Shown: positions 57,016 through 64,000 of the stretch, one piece after another | Layout: each line of letters opens with the position of its first letter | Numbering within the stretch: the stretch's first letter is position 1 | NCBI GenBank assembly: GCA_013180625.2 | Contig: SNVD02008070.1 | Coordinates: forward strand, 1 to 64,000 | Length of the DNA stretch: 64,000 nt | DNA from: Boswellia sacra | Lineage: Eukaryota > Streptophyta > Magnoliopsida > Sapindales > Burseraceae | Direction: 5' to 3' | Notes under the pieces: generated by a model | Databases searched by the model: none | Told to the model about the DNA's origin: nothing | The model's input: only the letters and a program-made list of their open reading frames with translations | Program-made: the position numbers and the translations under genes

Positions 57016-59607
57016 TCAGAACTTTTTGATGAAGTCGTAAATGTGTGCATTGATTTCCTCTGGCTTCTCTTGATTGATAAAATGGGCTACACCTTCCATT
57101 ACAACTACATCATCCAAAAGTGGAACATCTTTCTTGATATCACCCTTGAGATAATCTTTCACACCTGGGAATTTATAGGTCTGGTCCAGGTCACCGATAA
57201 TAAACTTAACCGGGACTTTGATTTGCGCTCCAGTCCATGGTGCCCTGAGCTCCCAGTCTCTGCAAGGAAAAGCAAACAATTAATCAATTAATTAAAATTA
57301 CGTCAGCTTACTAGCCCATATCCTAATCTAATAAACTGGCTAAAATCCTAAAGCTCTTCAAGGCAGGCATAGATTGTTGCCAAAAACAAATTCATAATTG
57401 CTTTGTGTGAAGTAATAAAATTATGTGACACTAAGATAAAAGTAAATGTTCAAAAAGGCATTATGCATCAAAGCTCTATTAGACATCTCCCGCTTCCTTC
57501 TATGATTGAAGGTCATGGATGTGTGCTTGGAGTTCCAATTTCCAAAACAGTGTTAGCCATTGACAAACAATCTTTTTCTTTCCGATGCATGAGATGAAAA
57601 ATCAAGATCTGAAAACAGTACAGGCATGAAAGATGGGTCAAATAAACTTTTGTTCAATTAGGTAAAACTTAGCCAAAAAGAAAAATTTTCTGTTGTCATT
57701 TGATCTCCAACAGTTCTATATCATAGCCATGCTATAAGTTGAAAAGAACTTACAGGTCTATACACCGATAATAATTCAATCCTCCGGTGAAGCCTTTCTG
57801 GTTAAATTTAGTGGCATAATAATTTATGTCTTCTTCTGAAAGCCAAGATGGCAATGTTGGAGGATCTGGTAGAGTGCTAAACCCTTTTCCTTTAGGTACA
57901 ATAAAAGGTTCTGGGTTGCGATTTCCAAGAATTTTCTTCAGCAGCGATGCAGTATCAACTTGAGCAAAGTCTTCTTCAGCCTCCCCAGCTTCCTGCAACA
58001 CAACTTAGCAATGTTTTGTAAGAAAGTCGATTCAAGAGAATTCAAAGTAGTTAAGAACCATGAACCAAAATCGAAGCATCTAGAAGAAGGATTCTGAAAA
58101 ATGAGCAATGACTAGCAACCATAATCAAAATCAAAGTTCAGTGAGAAAACATTACCAAGCTGCCATTTCTTGTAAACCAAAGAAACAGAAAAAGGGGACA
58201 TGCTTGTTGATTTTATCACTGATGAAGGGACCATTAGCTGGTCTTTTGATGCTAGCAGAGGAAATCAACAATACATTGCTAAAGACCTGACCATGTTACA
58301 CGTATATTGGAAGGCTTGTATTTTAAATATTAAGTGGGCTTCTTGACCTTCGCTTTTTAGTCACATGCAATAGAATATTGTTCTTCTCTGAAATTACCGG
58401 TCAGATAAAAAGAGTTATATATTAAGAAATATACTTATTAAAATGGAGCAGGAATCTTTCGAATGCACCAGCATTAACTTCTTTGGCCAAAAATCATCTC
58501 TCAAAACTTCCAAACAAATTTAGTGTTGCTATTTAGGATAAGTCAATAAGAACAAAGAACAAATTTGTTTCCTTAGAACAGATTCATCCTGGATCCCTGG
58601 ATATGAATAAAGAATTATGCAACACGTTAATAATTAATGATCTCTAACAGGTACACAAATTTTCTCATTAAGATTTTGACAAGTGTTACAGGTGAAGGCA
58701 TGACAGTGGTGTTCATCTGTGTTCAATTCCTTCATTAACTAAAAGATGCAAAACATTTAAGGATAACGTTGCAGTGGAGGAACTAGTGGTTTTGACGAAT
58801 TAGATTGGATGTTAAACACCTATACTAAAATGAGATCTTAGCTACCAATTTTACCTTTCTGGTCTAGTAGTGAACAAATGAAGCAACATGCAGGCATACC
58901 TAATTAATAAAAAAGATTTTTATGATATAATCCATTATCCTATCCAATTAATTTGATTTTTAAAAATAGTAATCCAATTCAGTCCGTTAATTAGCCAAAT
59001 CCAATTAAAATGAGATTAGTTTGGTTTAAATCGGATTCTCAAAAATCAAATTTAAAGGGAAAAAAGGGGGAAGAGAGAAGCAACTCTTAAATTAAAAATC
59101 AAATAATAGTAGTAGTAATAATAATAATAAAATATTTATCACCTGAAACCTGCACATATAAAAATCGTCGCCAAAAAACTTCCTGAAACTATCCAGCAAC
59201 TTCACAGCAGGGTCTCTTGGAATAAACGCAACGCTCAAGTTGACCAAGGCCTTGATTCTATCTGGCCGAAACAAACAAAAGTTCCAAGCAATCTGAGCAC
59301 CCCAGTTATGACCCACCAAGAAAACCTGCTCGATACCCAACTTATCAAGGAGCCCCACAAGGTCACCCACGATGTGTAGAGACGTGTATGAAGTCACCAA
59401 CGGTGGCGCATCGGTGTCCCCATAGCCGCGAAGATCAGGTGCGATGGCACGGTAACCGTGGGAAGAAAGGAAAAGTAGCTGGTGGCGCCAGGAGTACCAG
59501 AGTTCAGGGAAGCCGTGTAGAAACAAAACTACTGGGCCTGTCCCTATAGACGCCACATGCATGTTAATGCCATTTGCAAAAACTGTTGAGTGCTCTATCT
59601 TCTCCAT
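57016..59607 (-). CDS. Soluble epoxide hydrolase EH3, open frame with Asp-to-Asn nucleophile change
   Basis: Exons are 59143-59607, 57754-57992 and 57016-57259, giving 948 spliced bases and 315 aa. Start, splice phases and GT-AG sites equal those of EH1 and EH2; introns are 1,150 and 494 bases. HGFP (31-34), Tyr150 (YMCRFQ), Tyr229/230 (LNYYR), Asp260 (GDLD) and His294 (VAHF) are kept. The nucleophile codon is AAC (complement of 59305-59307), giving GHNWGA instead of GHDWGA, one G-to-A change. In this mechanism the Asp forms the ester intermediate, so Asn should abolish or greatly reduce epoxide hydrolysis, unless Asn deamidates. Exon 2 starts EAGEAEED rather than EPGEAEED. The leader lacks the TATA box seen in EH1 and EH2. 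Either a decaying copy or one with a non-catalytic role. Confidence 0.93.
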
Positions 59608-59699
59608 CGCTTTTTTCTTTGCTTTGTTTTGGCGTTGAATGTGTGGGCGAACCGTGCAGGCTCCGGCTGCCTTCCTTGTGCCAGTGGGAAGGACAGTAC

Positions 59700-60458
59700 A
59701 AATTTTTTTTTTTTTTTACGAATTTTATTTATTTTAAAAATTTAAAATATTTGAAAGTCCCTTACAATCAAAATTATATGACTATTATATCACATAGTCA
59801 GTCTATAAAATCTATTAATACAAAAGAAATAATTTCTATAATTTAATTTATTAATTGACTCCACTTCATTGTTATAACTTAAAAAGTAAGAGTAATATGT
59901 TGATTGAAAAATTAAGATAAAATGATATTAGATAATAATCTTATTAATTTTTATTATTTAATTCATCATTTAATTATTATAATTTAAAATATTCATTTAA
60001 ACATTGCAAAGGTCTAGGTCTATAGGATTCTTTCTCACTTTTTTTCATATCTCTTTTATTTAAAATATTTTCTCTTTTCTCACAACTCTTACTTTCTTCA
60101 TCACCACATACTTCGTCTTCTCTTTTTCACCATGTCTAATGTCCATACACATTTTTCTTCTACTTCTTGTTTTTTTTTTCAATACTGTGCAACGCATTCT
60201 ATTATCATTTCATGTTTTTATATTTTTATTAATTTTAGATTGTTATCAATATTATTAATTAATTTATATTTGTTTATAACTGTTGTTATTTTTTTTATGG
60301 TTTCTAGTTATCCGTTTATTCTGTATTAGCTTGTTCTTAGTTGTTAATTAATAATTTAGTCTTAGAAATTGTTGTTATAAAATATGAATTGGGATATGAA
60401 AAACTTAAGAAAAAAGAAAATTAGAAAAATTAGTTTATGTATAAAAGGCAAGAGATCT

Positions 60459-60497
<39 letters not shown>
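59700..60497. other. AT-rich insertion in the EH3 upstream region, no gene seen
   Basis: Homology to the other EH upstream regions stops near 59700 at a T-run and resumes near 61640. This first part has no reading frame or RNA gene of note. It ends in an (AT)n run at 60461-60498. Confidence 0.45.

Positions 60498-60498
<1 letters not shown>
60461..60498. repeat. (AT)n microsatellite
   Basis: Dinucleotide AT run. Confidence 0.95.
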
Positions 60499-60501
<3 letters not shown>

Positions 60502-61055
60502 TTTTGAAAAATCAAATTTATAATTATTTTCAATAAAGATAAAGACATTTGGTCGGATCAAATTTATAATCATTTGGTTTTAGATATGATATAAAATAGA
60601 TTTTGCTCTATTAATGATCTCTATGAAAAATTTGAATCAGAGTTTGAAAAAGGATTTATAAATATCACCTTAGAGATGATTTTTGAAAAATCAAATTTAT
60701 AATTATTTTCATTAAAGATAAAGACATCTTTTGAGTTGTTCTGTCAGATTGGTCGCTCAAGACATTTGGTCTCTACCTAGACCCCATGAAGAAAAAAGAA
60801 TCACTTCTTTTGGACTCGTTGAGAATAATTTTGATCTAGTTCATGGTCTATTAAAAATAGAAAGCACTCTGATGTGATTTTCACGGATAGAAAAAAAATT
60901 GCAATCGATTTGATAATATGGAATGATATTGCCCCCTTAACCCGAATCAAGAAATTCTTTAGATATGAAATAAAATAGATTTTGTTCTATTATTATTAAC
61001 CTCTATGAAAAATAGTAACGGGAGTTTGAAAAAGATTTATAAATATCGCCTTACG
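60499..61055 (+). pseudogene. ycf2: Nuclear copy of chloroplast ycf2 DNA (NUPT), decayed and partly duplicated
   Basis: The plus strand at 60745-60990 encodes, through stops and small changes, [27 protein letters not shown] and SLDM, which I recognise as a segment of chloroplast Ycf2. The tail ATGAAATAAAATAGATTTTG...CTCTATGAAAAA at 60964-61050 occurs also at 60583-60672, and the TTTTTGAAAAATCAAATTTA segment at 60503 recurs at 60681, so part of the insertion was duplicated. Many substitutions and stops mean an old transfer, with no function expected. Confidence 0.75.
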
Positions 61056-61639
61056 TTCAAGTAGCTTTAAGTCGGTCCTACTCTGCACTGTAGGGGAGGA
61101 TCACGTTTATCAGAAATGAATCAACTTTGTTCGTTTACGACCAATATGAGTATGACACAATGTCCAGCTAATAGCGCAATCAGTGACAAAAAATTTGTTT
61201 ACTACCATTATTTTCTTCCTGTTGATTGTTTGCACCAGAAAGATATAATATCAATTTTATCTTTCCATATTAGGAAAGGAAAAAATCACCTCACTAACTA
61301 CTTCAAATAATTTACAATTACAAGCCACAAACCACAAATTCTTTGAAATTAATTAATTTGGTATTTGATAAAAAAAAGACTATGAGATGGACGAACCATT
61401 TAATTGATTTGGGTTATTTATTTATTTTTTAAAAATTATAAAATATGCCTAAATATTTTAAGAGCAATGATAACAATGTTGGAAATTAAGATCTCAAATG
61501 ATATGGTGAATTACTTCATTTTATTATATCACTTATAAAACATCTCAAATAAACTTTTAATAAAATTTAATTAGATCCCTGAATTACGATAATATATAGT
61601 ATGAACTTTTGATAAGTTTTCATTATGAAATTAAGCGAG
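61056..61639. other. Spacer after the plastid insertion, nothing recognised
   Basis: No coding region or repeat is convincing. It begins with a less AT-rich stretch (TCGGTCCTACTCTGCACTG) that may belong to the transferred DNA, but I cannot place it. Confidence 0.35.
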
Positions 61640-62940
61640 GGAGAAACGAATTAGAGTGATCTGTTTATTACGAAGATTGAAGTTAAAGATATAAAATTGC
61701 TTCGCAAAAGGGATTCGGATCGCGTGCCAGTACAGGCCTTCTTTTATCTTCATCTCTTGCTCTTTGCTTTTAGCAAGTATCAAATTTGTAGTTAGCAGAT
61801 GCTTTGCGTTTTGGTAAAATACAACTATTCGTGTTAAATTGTATTTAAGCATGAGTTGTCTGGTCCGGAGAATTAATGATATAACAATCTTGCATAAGCA
61901 TAAGTTGCCTATTACACATATAAACCTGGCTAAGAAAAAAAAAATAAAAATTGAATTAGGTACTTTGTGATAAATAAATTTTTTTAAAGAAATATAGTTG
62001 AGTTTATAAAATCTTACTTATAGATATTATATCATATAATTAAATTTTATTTATTTATTTTTTAATATATTAAGTAAGCCAACTAGGATTGTAAATAGAT
62101 GTTGTTGATATAGCAATTTTTTTTAATATTAATTTGTTTTTAGCAACTGGAGACTTTGGGGACGATTGTTTTTTTGTCTACATTTAAAATTATGAATGAT
62201 ATAATTGATTTTTTGTTTTATTATTTGAACTGAAATATGCAAAAACTAATGATTTTACATATGTATCCCTATTTATATATATTATTTTCACTTATGATTT
62301 TATTGTACATAATAAAAATATTTGTATACCAAAATTTTGTTATGAATTTAATTTATTTAAATGTATATAATTGGGAAAGAAGTTATTTTTTTAAAGAATT
62401 TGATAAATAAAAAAGTTAAATGACCATAAAATAATTTTAAAAATATACGAATAATTATAATATAAAATTAGAAATAAATAATAATGTTTCAAAATTAATA
62501 TATTAAGCTATATATAAATTGATCATAAATGAATTTTTATAAGAACATTTAAGAGAATTAAAGAAGTAATAAATAATTCATACATTTGTATTCAGATAGA
62601 AGTTAAAATTTTTAACTTATTCTATTCAGATAAAAATATATTAAATTAAATTTTAAATAAAAAATAATTACTATAAAAAGATTTAAAATATAAAAATAAA
62701 TTAAATTCAGACTTTAAATAAAAAATAATCAATCTCTTTCTGTCCTTAAAGGTTATTACAAGTATACGATAAATTGGATTGAGCCAGTGGGAGTAACTTG
62801 TGGACAATGCATGGGACTGGTTGCCCAGCGTGTTAATTGAACTTTGCGAGTGGTCGTTGCCTATGTTTACTAAGGTCAAGGTCAACTCTCATTTAAGTGG
62901 ACTACGGGAACGCATTACTTGCCAGTTGCATTTAAAAACA
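61640..62940 (-). repeat. Duplicated 5' flank of EH3, with insertions
   Basis: CATGAGTTGTCTGG...CCGGAGAATTAATGATATAAC near 61850, TTAATTTGTTTTTAGCAA near 62128 and CTTGCCAGTTGCATTT near 62919 match the EH1 flank (near 18963, 19192 and 19595). The AT-rich repeat at 62250-62720 is inserted within it. Confidence 0.75.
62250..62720 (-). repeat. Dispersed AT-rich repeat, minus orientation
   Basis: Inverse copy of 51950-52620. It is absent from the EH1 flank at the equivalent position, so it is an insertion. Type undetermined. Confidence 0.65.
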
Positions 62941-63443
62941 TTAAGTTTGGTTTACTAGGGCGTGTTTGGTTTGCAGCATAGTATAGTATTGCATAGCATT
63001 AATTGGATTTTCTGTGTTTGATATTGCTACGGTAATGGAGTGGATAATGGATTGGATAACGTTGTTCCTCATATAGACCAAAAGTTAACACGTCCCTCCG
63101 CATGGGTTAAGGTGCTATCAGAGAATGCAACTGTCCTTTTATTATTATTTAAGAAAAATAAATATTTATTAAAAAAATATAATAAAAATATTTTATATAA
63201 TTTAAAATTCTATAATTATTTATTTATAAATAAATATATAATTAATTTTAAACAATTAATTAAATTTTATTAAATATTAAAATATTCAAAAAATTAATCG
63301 TTAGTCTTAATTTATAATTTCTTATTTAAATTTTAAAAATTAGTTTTTTAAATGACATTAATTAATATGAATGATATGACGATCATATAGGGATATCACA
63401 TCAGTTTATATGTGTGAGTTTATATAAATAGTTTGTAGTTTTT
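62941..63443. other. AT-rich DNA with MITE fragments
   Basis: TAGGGCGTGTTTGGTTTGC at 62957 looks like the terminus of a plant MITE, but no partner end is visible. The 63390-63440 stretch resembles the right half of the MITE that follows. Confidence 0.35.
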
Positions 63444-63647
63444 GAGTAATGCTAATCTTACAAACTACTTATACAAAATCACTCATACAAATTGACGTGA
63501 CATAATGTGATTTGATAAATAAATACAGTGATTTTATAAATATATATAATAATAAATTATATTAATTAATATAAATGATGTGACAGATGTTACATCAATT
63601 TATACGTATGAGTTTATATAAATAATTTGTATAAGTAGTATTACTCC
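63444..63647. mobile_element. Foldback MITE (GAGTAATGCTA type), 204 bp
   Basis: The left end GAGTAATGCTAATC and right end (minus strand) GAGTAATACTACTTATAC are inverted repeats. The interior is near-palindromic: ACTCATACAAATTGACGTGACA pairs with TGTTACATCAATTTATACG in inverse. A fragment of the same family occurs at about 50795-50860. Confidence 0.75.
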
Positions 63648-64000
63648 TTCTATATATGAATTTAGATTTTTATAGAAAATAAATCGCGGCTGCATGAGTA
63701 CACTCAAGCTATTTCCCAAATTTGTACATCAAAATGACAAGGGGGTGGGTCCCATTTAAAGACTCTATTGGTGCCCAGCCTTCCAATTATATTTCCACAA
63801 GTTTGAATCTAAATGGCAAGAAATTAGAGTGATTGAATGCCACCAAACGCCACTTGCGGCTCTTGTGGCAAAATCAATTGACGCGAGCAGCGATATGCTG
63901 AAATTGCGGAACGCCACTATACAATATCAAGAAATAGAGCTGCAGAGTTGTAGAGCAAGGAAGAGCTTTGAAAGTTGTGGTCCACCTTCTTTACAGCTGT
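63648..64000. other. Window end, no feature recognised
   Basis: Less AT-rich than the preceding DNA. No open frame, repeat or RNA gene is convincing. It could be the edge of a gene beyond the window. Confidence 0.3.

Overview
This is a transposon-rich stretch of a eudicot plant nuclear genome. The evidence is the AT-rich sequence, GT-AG introns, plant-type soluble epoxide hydrolase genes, plant Ty3/gypsy, CACTA, hAT and Mutator-like elements, a decayed chloroplast ycf2 insertion and several MITEs. I cannot name the species.

The backbone is a tandem cluster of three soluble epoxide hydrolase genes, all on the minus strand, each with three exons and identical splice phases: EH1 (14574-18205), EH2 (32438-37662) and EH3 (57016-59607). 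A fragment of a fourth copy lies at 38551-38632. EH1 and EH2 keep every catalytic residue. EH3 has Asn where the nucleophilic Asp should be and has lost the upstream TATA box. Flanking DNA was duplicated with the genes, so the copies act as 'empty sites' that show where transposons landed.

Layout. 1-5677: 3' part of a plus-strand Ty3/gypsy element that carries a decayed intronless LOG (cytokinin-activating enzyme) copy, ending in a 1.4-kb LTR. 5825-11650: nested minus-strand gypsy remains (an LTR with TATA box, then broken RT, protease and gag). 11655-13533: a 629-bp unit repeated three times, each with an exon-like reading frame. 14040-19630: EH1 and flanks. 19970-23470: a MITE, a hAT-type element and a 522-bp tandem duplication. 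24381-31978: a 7.6-kb CACTA element with AAT target-site duplication that has captured exons of a CCCH zinc-finger gene (ZC3H15/DFRP1 type) and an oligopeptidase-B-type gene. 31979-38500: EH2 and flanks, with intronic insertions. 38551-50330: EH fragment and its flank, split by a short-TIR DNA element and by a 10-kb Kaonashi-type MULE that holds a broken MURA-like transposase gene and a broken ULP1-like protease gene; the transposase gene is itself interrupted by a 1.9-kb LTR with perfect CATGG duplication. 50560-56110: AT-rich repeats and a second element-like segment with hairpin arrays of a TCGAGTGTCG motif. 56118-59700: EH3. 59700-64000: AT-rich DNA, a ycf2-derived plastid insertion, the EH3 upstream flank, and a foldback MITE.

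Only EH1 and EH2 look like fully functional protein genes. EH3 is open but probably altered in function. Almost everything else is mobile DNA or its debris.
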